64,000 nt of DNA, taken from the NCBI GenBank assembly GCA_031296935.1, contig JAVDPD010000024.1:31173-95172 (forward strand). Direction: 5' to 3'. The notes under the pieces were generated by a model that saw only the letters and a list, made by a program, of their open reading frames with translations, did no database searches and was not told the origin of the DNA. Shown piece by piece: positions 51,971 through 61,191 of the stretch (its first letter is position 1; each line of letters starts with the position of its first letter). Position numbers and translations under genes: made by a program. Source of the DNA: Cerasicoccus maritimus (GTDB lineage: Bacteria > Verrucomicrobiota > Verrucomicrobiia > Opitutales > Cerasicoccaceae).

Positions 51971-53299
51971 ATGAGCATGCCCGAATTCGTGACGCAGCGT
52001 GGTTTGATTGTTTGGGCGGAATCTCCAGAGGCGGTGTCCGCGATTGAGCAATTTGAAGTCAATCTGCTGGGCCTCACGCCACGCGCGGCGGACATCTTAA
52101 CGCAGGCCAATGAATTCACGGAAACGCCCCTGGTGCAGGCCTACGCGGCCTTGGCCATGCTTTACTCGCAATCGCAAAACGGGCATGCGGGTGCTGAGGG
52201 CTACCTGCGGGCGGCGCGTCGATGCCTGCCGGGTGCGAGCAAACGGGAGGCGCTGTTTGTCGAGGCGATTGAGCACTTTCAACGCAATGCTTTCCACGAG
52301 GCGCTTGACCGACTGGAGCGGTTAACCGTCGATGAGCCGCGTGACCTTGTGGCGGCTAAAGCCTGCGAGTTTCTATACTACACCTGCGGGCAGCATTTCA
52401 ACGGCGAGCGCTTCCTGTGGCACATGATGCGTCTGCGCGCGGCCAATGGCGCGCATGCGGGCTTTTTGTCGATGCTGTCCTTTGCTTACGAGCTGACGGG
52501 GCGCTATGGGCAGGCGCGCGCCGCCGCCGAGCAATCTCTGGCGCTGGAGCCCGGTCAACCGTGGTCGCACCACACGCTCGCGCATTTGCTAATCCGGACC
52601 GGGCAGGTGGAGGAGGGCGTGCGAGAGATGGAGCGCTTTGCACCATATTGGTCGGCGTGCGACCGCGGCATCCACGCACACAATGCCTGGCATCGCTCGC
52701 TCTTTTATTTGGAAAAAACGGATTGGGCGCAGACCAACCGCGTGCTGCGAGAGGATATCTGGGAGCTGTCGCCAGAATTGGTTGGTGAGCAGATTGACGC
52801 CATTGCGTTGCTCTGGCGGATGGACATGGCGGGGCAGGCGCAGGACGATGTTTGGGTGGACGTTTTAGCCAAGGCGGGCCCGCATGCTGGTGAATGCCTG
52901 ATCCCGTTTCTTGACGGGCAATTTACCTACGCGCTCGCCCGTTGTGGGCAAACGGATGCAGCGGACGAGGCTGTGGCTCGCGCCCGCGAACGAGCCGCAC
53001 GAAAGGACCGCGAGGCGCGAGAAATCTGGCAGCCGGTGGGCGTAAACTTTGTCGCGGCATGTGCGGCGTGGGGGCAGGGGGATGCTGCGCGGGCCGCCGC
53101 GTTGATCGATCCCATTGTCGAGCGCCTGCCGATGGTGGGCGGCAGCGATGCGCAGGACGATCTCTTTCGCCTGGCCTACTTCAACGCGCTGGCCGAGTCC
53201 GGGCGCAAGGCGGACGCGCGCCGCTACTACGACCTCATTGCACCCGCCAAAACTCAGCGTACTCCGCTGGATGAGCTCATGCTCGCCAAGTGCAATTAA
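51971..53299 (+). CDS. TTC38-like tetratricopeptide repeat protein
   Basis: 442 residues from ATG 51971 (MSMPEFVTQRGLIVW). TPR helices cover most of it and follow the TTC38 pattern: AYELTGRYGQARAAAEQSLA, WSHHTLAHLLIRTGQVEEGV, HAHNAWHRSLFYLEKTDWAQ and FTYALARCGQTDAADEAVAR. The conserved His and Trp of this family (HHTLAH, HNAWH) are kept. It has no signal peptide. The family has no proven molecular role. It stands alone downstream of a divergent promoter region. Confidence 0.82.
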   Translation: MSMPEFVTQRGLIVWAESPEAVSAIEQFEVNLLGLTPRAADILTQANEFTETPLVQAYAALAMLYSQSQNGHAGAEGYLRAARRCLPGASKREALFVEAIEHFQRNAFHEALDRLERLTVDEPRDLVAAKACEFLYYTCGQHFNGERFLWHMMRLRAANGAHAGFLSMLSFAYELTGRYGQARAAAEQSLALEPGQPWSHHTLAHLLIRTGQVEEGVREMERFAPYWSACDRGIHAHNAWHRSLFYLEKTDWAQTNRVLREDIWELSPELVGEQIDAIALLWRMDMAGQAQDDVWVDVLAKAGPHAGECLIPFLDGQFTYALARCGQTDAADEAVARARERAARKDREAREIWQPVGVNFVAACAAWGQGDAARAAALIDPIVERLPMVGGSDAQDDLFRLAYFNALAESGRKADARRYYDLIAPAKTQRTPLDELMLAKCN

Positions 53300-53401
53300 G
53301 CCGCGCTGCAATGAGCGTTGGGCTCGGCGGCGAAAAGAAATTTTAATGCCCGCGTTGCTTTTACCTTTAATCTTTGGCCGTTAAGCTTAAACCTCCGCTC
53401 C

Positions 53402-53854
53402 ATGGACTATCGTTTTTACTTGGTTATGCATTTTGCGGGCATCTTGCTCGTTTTCTTGGCGTTTGGCAGCATGATTGCGCGTTCTGCGTTGCAGCCGGAC
53501 AACGTTTCGTGGCGTAAGTTTGGCAGCATCACCAGTGGCGTTGGGCTGCTTTTTCTGCTCGTCGGCGGCTTTGGTTTGCTGGCTAAATTCAATTACGGAT
53601 TCCCCGGTTGGGCGATGGTTAAGTTTGTAATCTGGTTGGCTCTCGGTGCTTTGACTGCGATTATCAACAAGAAGCCACACGCTGCCAAGGGGCTATGGTG
53701 GACGGTTTTTGTCCTCGGCTTTGCTGCGGTTTTGACGGTTACATTTAAGCCGCTCAGCGGCGTTGGCATCAAGCCACACCGCCCTGAGCCAGTGGGGCAA
53801 GTTGAGGAGGCGGTTAATTCGTCTAAAGATGCTATGGAAAATGCCGCGCAATAG
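53402..53854 (+). CDS. Small membrane protein with four TM helices
   Basis: 150 residues from ATG 53402 (MDYRFYLVMHFAGILLVFLA). Four helices (about 5-25, 42-62, 66-88, 97-117) resemble the SirB-like or invasion-gene-upregulator membrane fold, but I cannot assign it. A soluble C-terminal tail with Glu, Val and Asn follows. It is convergent with the PL8 gene, with a hairpin between. Confidence 0.75.
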   Translation: MDYRFYLVMHFAGILLVFLAFGSMIARSALQPDNVSWRKFGSITSGVGLLFLLVGGFGLLAKFNYGFPGWAMVKFVIWLALGALTAIINKKPHAAKGLWWTVFVLGFAAVLTVTFKPLSGVGIKPHRPEPVGQVEEAVNSSKDAMENAAQ

Positions 53855-53943
53855 GGCGTGTATTGCCGAATTCAGTTGGATGATGATACGGCACCTCTCA
53901 TTTGACTGCTCTTGTTTGACAAGTTTGCATGTGCTTTAAACAA

Positions 53944-53974
53944 GTGAGGCAGGGGGAGTATCCCCCTGCCTCAC
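53944..53974. terminator. Hairpin between converging genes
   Basis: A perfect 14-bp stem (GTGAGGCAGGGGGA / TCCCCCTGCCTCAC) with a 3-base loop. The minus-strand side is followed by TTGTTT. It is a probable terminator for both neighbours. Confidence 0.65.
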
Positions 53975-54009
53975 AGCTAGACGTTAATTGGGCGTTCTCT
54001 TTTTATTGA

Positions 54010-57000
54010 TTACTGTGCTTCGAGTGTTGGGCCATTTCCGCTTTCGTGAGAGGAGAACTCGATCATTCGATCGGTATTTGAAGGCTGCACGAGTATGAAG
54101 CTAGCGGTGCCATCTCCAGAGGCTTCAGTCGTGACGTAGCTGGTGACATCAAGAGAGACTTCATTGCCAATGTCGGCACTTTCGACACTGAAGGATTGGA
54201 TGAGTGATCCAGCGCTGGGCTGATTATTCCAGTTGATGCCGCCTTCAGTCCAGCTGTCATCGGACAATGTGCGAAGCTCGACATTGAAGTTATCCGTGCC
54301 TTCCGTTCCCAGAGCAGCCAGGTGTAAAACGAGATCTACGCTGGTGCTGCCCGCCAGGGACGACACGGGGAACTGGATAAAGCTATGTCGGGTATAGCCG
54401 GTTACGTTGACGGATTTGACAACCAGCCCATTTGATTGGCCGTAGTTTGTCGCGGCGTAGGTGCCGTTGCGCGTGTAGGAATCCGCAGTGGACTCAACGA
54501 CAACGAGGCCAGTGTCTTCGTATAGGCGGATGTCTTTGTAAACAACGTTTGTGCTGCCGTTTGCATCATCATCGGCAGTCAGCACCAGCCAGTTCATTGC
54601 GCCCGTATAGAAGGTGCCGACCTCGATAACGTAGGTGGCGTCTCCTGAGCCATTAACGTATGTGGGGCTGATCGGCCAACCGTCCGGCCAGTTTTGGCTG
54701 CCGCCGACTTGGAATACGCGCTTATCGTTGAGCATGACGTTATCTTCATCCAAGCCCATGCCGATGATTTCTCCGGAGTCCGTCGCACTCACGGTGAATT
54801 CCAGAACGGTATCGGGGGTTACCGTGTAGCTGACCGGAAATTTCTTCCAGTTATTGCCAGTCAAGGTAATCCAGTAACCGCTGCTTTCAATGCTGGTCGT
54901 TCCGCTCAGATCCTGATCAGCATAGCTTTCGTAATCGGTTTCTCCGAGCGTGACATAGCCATCACCGTCAATGCTGGTGACTGCGGGGACATCGGTGTCC
55001 TCATAGACGCGTATGTTACTAAACACGACATCGGTTGTGGCGTTGGCGTCATCATCAGCTGCCAGCACCAGCCAAAGCATGGAGCCGGTATAGTAAGAGC
55101 CGACGGCGATGCTGTAGGTTGCCTGTCCCGAACCATTGACATAGCTCGGTGTAATCGCCCAACCGTCCGGCCAGTTTTGGCTACCGCCAACCTGGAAAAC
55201 GCGCTGGGCATTGAGCATGTCGTCATCTTCGTCCAGACCGACGCCAATGATCTCACCAGAGTCCGTCGCCTCGACCGTAAACTCAAGAATCGTATTGGCC
55301 GTTACCGTATAATTAAGCGGGAATTTCTTCCAGTTATTGCCGGTGAGTGAAATGGACGCACCACCGGCCGCAACTGTCGTTGTGCCAGAGATGTCCTGAT
55401 TATCATAGCCAGAGTAATCACTGTCGCCCATTGACACATTGCCATTGCCGTCAATCGAAGTCGTGGTGGAGCCTCCACCTCCTGTGACCGAAATGGTAAT
55501 GGAGTTCTCGGTCGTTGCGCCATCGTCATCAGTGGCCACGGCTTTCAATGTGTAACTACCGCTGCCAAGCCCTAAAAGAGCGCTGTCGGTTTCTGGGCTG
55601 GCCGTACCCCATTCGTAAGGAGCAATGGTTTCCGTGCGCACTAAAACGTTGTCAAGATACAGCGCCACACTGGTAACGGTTCCGTCGGTATCGCTGGCGT
55701 TGACTACTGGACCGAGGTCTGCGGGGGCGGTGATAGATGCGCCGTTACTCGGGCTGGCGAAGCTAACTACTGGTGCCTGATTCGTTGGCCCACCAGTCAC
55801 GGTGATGGAGATTGACTCTTCAGTGGTTGCGCCATCGTCATCAGTGGCTACGGCTTTCAATGTGTAACTGCCGCTGCCAAGCCCTAATAGCGCGCTATCG
55901 GTTTCTGGGCTGGCCGTACCCCATTCGTAAGGAGCAATGGTTTCCGTGCGCACCAAAACGTCGTCAAGATAAAGCGCCACACTGGTAACGGTTCCGTCGG
56001 TATCGCTGGCGTTGACTACTGGACCGAGGTCTGCGGGGGCGGCGATAGATGCGCCGTTAATCGGGCTGGCGAAGCTAACTACTGGTGCCTGATTCGTTGG
56101 CCCACCAGTTACGGTGATGGAGATTGACTCTTCAGTGGTTGCGCCATCGTCATCAGTCGCCACAGCTTTCAATGTGTAACTGCCGCTGGCTAAGCCCAGA
56201 AGCGCTGCATCCGTTTCGAGCGAATTGGCCGTGCCCCATTCATACGGCGAGACGTTTTCCGTGCGCACCAAAACGTCGTCAAGATACAGCGATACATTGG
56301 CAATGGTTCCATCTGAATCAGTTGCAGTCACCACAGGGCCGAGGTCCGCGGGAGCGGCAAAAGAGGCACCGTTGCTGGGGGTGCTGAAGGCAACAGAAGG
56401 TGCCTGGTTGCTGGGACCACCGCCGCCTCCGGCGACACTCAGCATTGCGCTCTGTCCTGCATACTGACCGGTGGGTAGGTTAAAGGTCAGGGTTTCATTG
56501 ATGTCGCCGGAAAGCGTAATTGTCGCAGTGTTATCCGTTTGTTCGGGATTAGAGCACCATACTTTCACCGGGTTCGAAGATTCGTCGATCATTACGATCA
56601 TCTTGGAATCACACTGGACGCTTAGTCCGGTACGAACCTGAATCGTGCCCGCTTGGTAAAACACTACCCCCGAAACCCCGAGGCCGTTGTGGCGCACGGC
56701 CTGCTGGTTTCCATTATTGGCAATGATGGTTATTGGCAGATTATTCGAATAGCTTTGCGTTTCCGATTTCGACATTCCGGGAGTCAAGATATACTCGTAA
56801 CTGCCGGCAGCGGGTCGCACGCCGTGGTCAAACCAAAGGCTAAAGACATCCTTGCTAATCGTTGCACTGGATTCCGTATTCTTAATTTCGTACCAAGAAC
56901 CACTCTGTGTGTTGTTCCGCAGAGTTACATTTGAATTACTGGGAAAGACATACCCGACGTTGTCGTGGTGCACCCACTTCGGATTGGAAAGTGTGGTAGC

Positions 57001-58659
57001 GCCCGTGGAACCCGTATAAGTTCCAGACCCAGTTCCATACTCCACATAGACCGAGCCGTCAGTGAGGCATTGGTTGATTGAAGTGTAGAGTGGAGCGCTT
57101 GAGATGCTAGTTATGTTGTTGCCTAGGCAAACGACTTCGTCATCAAAGCAGAACCAGGCTTTTTTGCCTTCGGTGTAATCCCAGTTCATGTTGTATGCGG
57201 CAACACCGTACTCACCATCAGATACACCACCTACAAAGTCTGTCGTGCCGGGGTTATACATCCAATCGTTAGGCTTGGGGGCGGGATCCAAATGTCTTGA
57301 GGTAGTGCCTGGAATTCGGCCCCAGTCCCAGACCGGATAGATCTCATCATACTCGAGTCCGCTTTGAGTGATCCAGGTCATGCCTTGGGACAAGTATTTC
57401 CCCTGAAGGTTTTCACCATTGCCCGCCTCATGCGAAAAAGTCCGACGCGACACTAGTTTGATGCCAACCATGTAGTCGCTGCGGCGGTGTGAATGGTAAT
57501 CTCCTCTCCAAAAATGCTTATTGCCCACCAGCGAATCATCGTCATTGCCGTTGAGGTGATTCTTAAACGCCTGAAATTCTGCCGCACGGGGATAGCCTCC
57601 AGCGATCATGCGGTCACATACTTTAATCATCCTTGCGGCGCTACTTTTGGGATCTCCGGGGCGTCCAAGAGCACGGCCAGCAGAGGCATTGTCAAACACA
57701 CCATTGCGAATCATCCACTGCGTTCCATCTAGGAACAAGCTGGAAAACAGCGTGGACTTTGCGGGATCTATGCCAAAAGACAAACCTCCGCTAGCGCCAA
57801 GCCAAAAGCTGACGTCCTCCTGGAAGCCAGTGCCGTAACCCCAGTTCTGTAGCATTCGGCCGTGTTGGAAGAACGAGAAGTCCTCGATGATGCCATCCTG
57901 AAGAACGCCACCGGTATCGCCATTTCCTTGTCGCGCCAGGTATTCCGTATTGTCATTAAATTTGATTTCATTGCCAATGGCAGTGAACGCCTGACTAAGC
58001 GCAGTAGGATTCTCATAAGCCTCTAGGCTGCTAATGCAGACATGTATCCCAGCCAACCACATGAGATTCTGTCCAGTAGCTGGACTGCTATGGTAGTAAT
58101 AACCAGAGGCAGAAATGCTGTCATAGCCGGTTTCCCATTCGCCATAACAGTAATCATAGCCCTGGCTCAATTGGCTGCTCGTAATCTCGCCCTCAACCAG
58201 GACAAGGATATGTGCCATGATTTCGGGACCACCAATCACATTGTTCCAGCTGTTCAGATTGTTTACCGGGTGGGCTGAATACCAGTAATCGAGTCCATCA
58301 CGAATCGCATTACGCATAGTCGTGCTATTGGTGTAGCCAGACCCGCTTTTTCGATAGGCAACAGCCATTTGCCTGAGGCGCGCCAGGTGATCACTTGGTT
58401 CCCAAGCCGTCTGAGCCTGATGGTTGTAATCGATATCAGACCAACTGCCATTGATATTCTGTGAATTAAGGTAACTTCCAGCGCCAGCATAATCTGTGTT
58501 ATCTCTTAGCTCATTGAATATACGACCGCGTAGCGTATCGACTTCATCTGCCTGCAACGATTGGGCGATAGAAAGGAGAAGAAAACAAGTTAAGGTGCGG
58601 TAAAGACACTGTCGGAGGTGGATGGGTATCTTAGCTAATGTAATATTTATTGTGTTCAT
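54010..58659 (-). CDS. Large secreted polysaccharide lyase, PL8-like, with Ig-like and binding modules
   Basis: 1549 residues with a signal peptide (residues 1-37, ending LQADE). The PL8 fold fills about residues 40-770: NSWNNVIGGPEIMAHILVLV holds the Asn site, DFSFFQHGRMLQNWGYGTGF holds the catalytic-type His (near 265) and Tyr, and ASAGRALGRPGD the Arg. PL8 enzymes cut hyaluronan, chondroitin or xanthan. Three Ig-like repeats (about 104 residues each, 738-1050) follow, then two copies of a 160-residue module (TSIDGNGNVSMGD type) and a C-terminal DNRLRE-like domain from about 1385. It is in locus B with operator B1 191 bp upstream. There is no PEP-CTERM or other anchor signal. Confidence 0.85.
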   Translation of the reverse strand: MNTINITLAKIPIHLRQCLYRTLTCFLLLSIAQSLQADEVDTLRGRIFNELRDNTDYAGAGSYLNSQNINGSWSDIDYNHQAQTAWEPSDHLARLRQMAVAYRKSGSGYTNSTTMRNAIRDGLDYWYSAHPVNNLNSWNNVIGGPEIMAHILVLVEGEITSSQLSQGYDYCYGEWETGYDSISASGYYYHSSPATGQNLMWLAGIHVCISSLEAYENPTALSQAFTAIGNEIKFNDNTEYLARQGNGDTGGVLQDGIIEDFSFFQHGRMLQNWGYGTGFQEDVSFWLGASGGLSFGIDPAKSTLFSSLFLDGTQWMIRNGVFDNASAGRALGRPGDPKSSAARMIKVCDRMIAGGYPRAAEFQAFKNHLNGNDDDSLVGNKHFWRGDYHSHRRSDYMVGIKLVSRRTFSHEAGNGENLQGKYLSQGMTWITQSGLEYDEIYPVWDWGRIPGTTSRHLDPAPKPNDWMYNPGTTDFVGGVSDGEYGVAAYNMNWDYTEGKKAWFCFDDEVVCLGNNITSISSAPLYTSINQCLTDGSVYVEYGTGSGTYTGSTGATTLSNPKWVHHDNVGYVFPSNSNVTLRNNTQSGSWYEIKNTESSATISKDVFSLWFDHGVRPAAGSYEYILTPGMSKSETQSYSNNLPITIIANNGNQQAVRHNGLGVSGVVFYQAGTIQVRTGLSVQCDSKMIVMIDESSNPVKVWCSNPEQTDNTATITLSGDINETLTFNLPTGQYAGQSAMLSVAGGGGGPSNQAPSVAFSTPSNGASFAAPADLGPVVTATDSDGTIANVSLYLDDVLVRTENVSPYEWGTANSLETDAALLGLASGSYTLKAVATDDDGATTEESISITVTGGPTNQAPVVSFASPINGASIAAPADLGPVVNASDTDGTVTSVALYLDDVLVRTETIAPYEWGTASPETDSALLGLGSGSYTLKAVATDDDGATTEESISITVTGGPTNQAPVVSFASPSNGASITAPADLGPVVNASDTDGTVTSVALYLDNVLVRTETIAPYEWGTASPETDSALLGLGSGSYTLKAVATDDDGATTENSITISVTGGGGSTTTSIDGNGNVSMGDSDYSGYDNQDISGTTTVAAGGASISLTGNNWKKFPLNYTVTANTILEFTVEATDSGEIIGVGLDEDDDMLNAQRVFQVGGSQNWPDGWAITPSYVNGSGQATYSIAVGSYYTGSMLWLVLAADDDANATTDVVFSNIRVYEDTDVPAVTSIDGDGYVTLGETDYESYADQDLSGTTSIESSGYWITLTGNNWKKFPVSYTVTPDTVLEFTVSATDSGEIIGMGLDEDNVMLNDKRVFQVGGSQNWPDGWPISPTYVNGSGDATYVIEVGTFYTGAMNWLVLTADDDANGSTNVVYKDIRLYEDTGLVVVESTADSYTRNGTYAATNYGQSNGLVVKSVNVTGYTRHSFIQFPVSSLAGSTSVDLVLHLAALGTEGTDNFNVELRTLSDDSWTEGGINWNNQPSAGSLIQSFSVESADIGNEVSLDVTSYVTTEASGDGTASFILVQPSNTDRMIEFSSHESGNGPTLEAQ
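55514..56420. repeat. Three tandem 312-bp repeats inside the PL8-like gene
   Basis: The same words recur every 312 bp (55514, 55826, 56138), each coding one Ig-like domain with TLKAVATDDDGATTE. The first two are nearly identical at the DNA level; the third (56138 onward) is more diverged. This points to recent duplication of one domain and makes the region prone to expansion or contraction. Confidence 0.85.
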
Positions 58660-58849
58660 GGGTAGTGCTATTCTGTTTTTGTGAATCGTTTCGGGGAGCT
58701 CGTGCTTCGGCGGCTTCTTTCTGGACTTTCAGTGCCCAGTCGGCACCTAGCGCGACGAACTGAAATTGGGGAAGTAAGGGGATGAGTTAATTTTGGAGGT
58801 AGCCTTCCAGATTAGCGGGACTGCCTGTCGCCAATCAATGTACATGGCT

Positions 58850-58863
58850 TGTTAGTCATAACA
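58850..58863. promoter_or_regulatory. LacI-type operator B1
   Basis: TGTTAGTCATAACA, 191 bp upstream of the PL8-like ATG. On the other strand it reads TGTTATGACTAACA. Confidence 0.7.
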
Positions 58864-58885
58864 TCATGCATCATTCTGATAGAAA

Positions 58886-58916
58886 AACTGGCCGTCTCTT
58901 ATCGAGACGGCCAGTT
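58886..58916 (-). terminator. Terminator of the PEP-CTERM gene in locus B
   Basis: A perfect 13-bp stem (AACTGGCCGTCTC / GAGACGGCCAGTT) with a 5-base loop, followed on the minus strand by TTTC. Confidence 0.9.
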
Positions 58917-58960
58917 GGTGAGGAGCGACGAGATATTGGCGGCAGGCGCCGTATCCAGAT

Positions 58961-59719
58961 TTAAATTCGGCTCCGGCGCAGGAGGAGGACACAAGTTCCA
59001 AGCAGACCAATCAACAGCGCATACGATCTTGGTTCGGGTATTGTTGTGGGATTGGTCAAATTTTGGCCGGTGGTGTCGATGTAAATGTCATCAATGTAAT
59101 CATTACCACCGCCGTGGGCGTTTACCACGAGCAGAGTCACCAATCCGCTGGTAGTGCCATTGCGGAAGGCGCCGCTTCCGATAGCCGAGGTGGCGTCATC
59201 GCTGCCCGTGGTAACATAAAGCGTCGTGGTGTCGTTGGTGTTGTCTAGCTCTAGCCATACGTTATACCAAGTATCGGCGGCACCATTCTCAAGGTCTCCG
59301 GTGAATCCGCCTCCATCTCGCAGTTGGAATCCGTAGTCTGCGTCTGCAATGCGGCCATAGCCTTCATAGTCGCCAAATGAATTGAAATTTCCAGTAACGT
59401 TAGGGGAAGCCACATCCGAAGAGCCCCACACAAAATTGGGTGCCGCCGCGTCGCTACGTATCCGGAAAAACAGCGTGCCTGTGGTGTTGTTATCGATGCT
59501 CGTGATACTATGGAAGGCTGCAGTGACGTTGCCGGAACTGACGGGCGATGTGTCGATTAAGTATACGTTATTGGAGGCGTTGGTCGGATCTGCGACAATA
59601 GAGCCCTGAGAGCCGGCGCCCCAGTTGTTCCCGTTTTCCATGTCATCCACCAGCACGAAGGCGCCTTGGCACAAGCAGGTGGACAGGGATAGAGTTAAGA
59701 TGAGTGGAGGTATCTTCAT
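58961..59719 (-). CDS. PEP-CTERM protein with lectin-like fold
   Basis: 252 residues. Signal peptide ends near QGAF. The body (FVLVDDMENGNNWGAG, LFFRIRSDAAAPNFVWGSSD, WYNVWLELDNTNDTTTLYVT) follows the concanavalin/LamG-like beta-sandwich common among carbohydrate-binding PEP-CTERM proteins. The C-terminus is IPEPRSYALLIG, a hydrophobic helix and RRSRI. Operator B2 lies 71 bp upstream and a strong terminator follows, so it is a separately controlled member of regulon B. A surface carbohydrate-binding role is plausible. Confidence 0.85.
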   Translation of the reverse strand: MKIPPLILTLSLSTCLCQGAFVLVDDMENGNNWGAGSQGSIVADPTNASNNVYLIDTSPVSSGNVTAAFHSITSIDNNTTGTLFFRIRSDAAAPNFVWGSSDVASPNVTGNFNSFGDYEGYGRIADADYGFQLRDGGGFTGDLENGAADTWYNVWLELDNTNDTTTLYVTTGSDDATSAIGSGAFRNGTTSGLVTLLVVNAHGGGNDYIDDIYIDTTGQNLTNPTTIPEPRSYALLIGLLGTCVLLLRRSRI

Positions 59720-59789
59720 GGTTGTTTTGGAGTTATGGGTGAGATGGCAATGTATATTCTTGAGTGATCGGCACTCAATTTCCCTGAAA

Positions 59790-59803
59790 TGTTAGACATA
59801 ACA
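59790..59803. promoter_or_regulatory. LacI-type operator B2
   Basis: TGTTAGACATAACA, 71 bp upstream of the PEP-CTERM ATG. On the other strand it reads TGTTATGTCTAACA. About 310 bp without a visible gene separate it from B3. Confidence 0.75.
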
Positions 59804-60113
59804 CCGTGGCGCTTTATGATCGGCTACCGCTATGATTTCTCTGCGTAAAGCGGATTGTTGCGTAGGCTTTCAATCGTTCATGCGCTCGGTGTGCGGGCTT
59901 GCGAACAAAGATAAAAAACTGGGTGCTGCGATTAATTCTCGTATGGGACGAGATTGCTCAACTATTGAAAGGCATGTGGCATAACCCCTTCAAGGCGAGG
60001 CGCTTTGGAGAGGTAACTTAAAGTGTCTTACGAGAGAGGCACTTTTCACAGGTGAATGTAGTTTCGAGATTTTTGGGTTGCATCGTTAGGAGGGGAGGCA
60101 GAGATTCGCGCTG

Positions 60114-60127
60114 TGTTAGGCATAACA
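60114..60127. promoter_or_regulatory. LacI-type operator B3 in front of the LacI gene
   Basis: TGTTAGGCATAACA ends 11 bp before the ATG 60139 and overlaps the place where a ribosome site would be. This suggests autoregulation. On the other strand it reads TGTTATGCCTAACA. Confidence 0.8.
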
Positions 60128-60138
60128 CGAATGCCCCG

Positions 60139-61143
60139 ATGGTTAGTTATAAAGACATTGCTCGCGAAGCTGGTGTTTCGGAGATGACGGTTTCTCGTGT
60201 TTTCCGCAACGAGGCAAAAGTAAGATCTGAAACTCGTCAGAAGGTTATGGCTGCGGCTGAGAAGCTCGGTTATCGGCGCAACCCCCTGGTGGATACACTC
60301 ATGAGGCAGGTCAGAAATAAGCGTGTCCTCACGGACGTTCACCATCTTGCATGGGTTTATCCTGAGCCCGGAAATACCTCTCGAACAGTCTTCGCGCAAT
60401 ATCTGACGGGAGCCCAGCAACGCGCCAAAGAACTTGGCTTTAGCATTGATGTTTTTACCCTCGGTGAGATGCCGCCGAAAAGGCTGAGAGATATATTACT
60501 TGCGCGGGGGATATCAGGTATCCTTCTGGGGCCAACTTATAATGATGTAATTGATTTGGGTTTTGATTTTACGGGATTTGCAGCAGTGACATTTGGCTAT
60601 TCTATACGCTCACCGAATCTGAACAGAATTACTTCACATCATACGAAAAATCAGTTCATGCTTTTGAACCGATTGCGTGATATGGGGTTCCGTGACATTA
60701 TCTATGCGTCGCCATATTGGCATGAAGAACGCATCAATTTTGGTTGGTTGGCATCGACTCTGGCCTTTGCTAAAAAGCATGAGCGTGACATGCGCGTACG
60801 TTGTATGATTCTAGATGAGCTAAAGGATTTGCTCGCCTGTACGCCTAAGGCTCACCTACCCCAAGTCGTGATCTGTGATCGCTTGAAAATCGATGAGTTG
60901 ACCGTACCGTATGGCTTACGTGTTCCTGATGACTTCAGTTATGTCACGCCGACCGTGGAATTGACGACGAAGCTGGGAGTTGAGGTCGCCGGCATTGATC
61001 AATGTTCAAAAAAAATTGGTGCCCGTGCAGTAGAATTTTTGACCGAATTGCTAGCGATGAATCGTTTTGGAGTGCCAGAGAATCCTTCAGCAATTTTAGT
61101 TGAAGGAACTTGGCGAGAAGGTGAGACGCTTAGGTTGCGCTAA
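60139..61143 (+). CDS. LacI-family transcription regulator of locus B
   Basis: 334 residues from ATG 60139 (MVSYKDIAREAGVSEMTVSR); the GTG at 60052 is an unlikely start because operator B3 lies between. The helix-turn-helix is followed by a hinge (YRRNPLVDTLMRQVRNKR) and a sugar-sensing domain (GISGILLGPTYNDVIDLGFD, VVICDRLKIDELTVPYGLRV, VEVAGIDQCSKKIGARAVEF). It differs from the locus A regulator, with which it shares the hinge style NP-x-V-x-T-L-M. It is the best candidate to bind TGTTATGNYTAACA, found four times around it. Confidence 0.92.
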   Translation: MVSYKDIAREAGVSEMTVSRVFRNEAKVRSETRQKVMAAAEKLGYRRNPLVDTLMRQVRNKRVLTDVHHLAWVYPEPGNTSRTVFAQYLTGAQQRAKELGFSIDVFTLGEMPPKRLRDILLARGISGILLGPTYNDVIDLGFDFTGFAAVTFGYSIRSPNLNRITSHHTKNQFMLLNRLRDMGFRDIIYASPYWHEERINFGWLASTLAFAKKHERDMRVRCMILDELKDLLACTPKAHLPQVVICDRLKIDELTVPYGLRVPDDFSYVTPTVELTTKLGVEVAGIDQCSKKIGARAVEFLTELLAMNRFGVPENPSAILVEGTWREGETLRLR

Positions 61144-61191
61144 ATCTCATCGATAGCGTTCGGGTAAATCCCTTTTGTTACCTAGCAGGGA

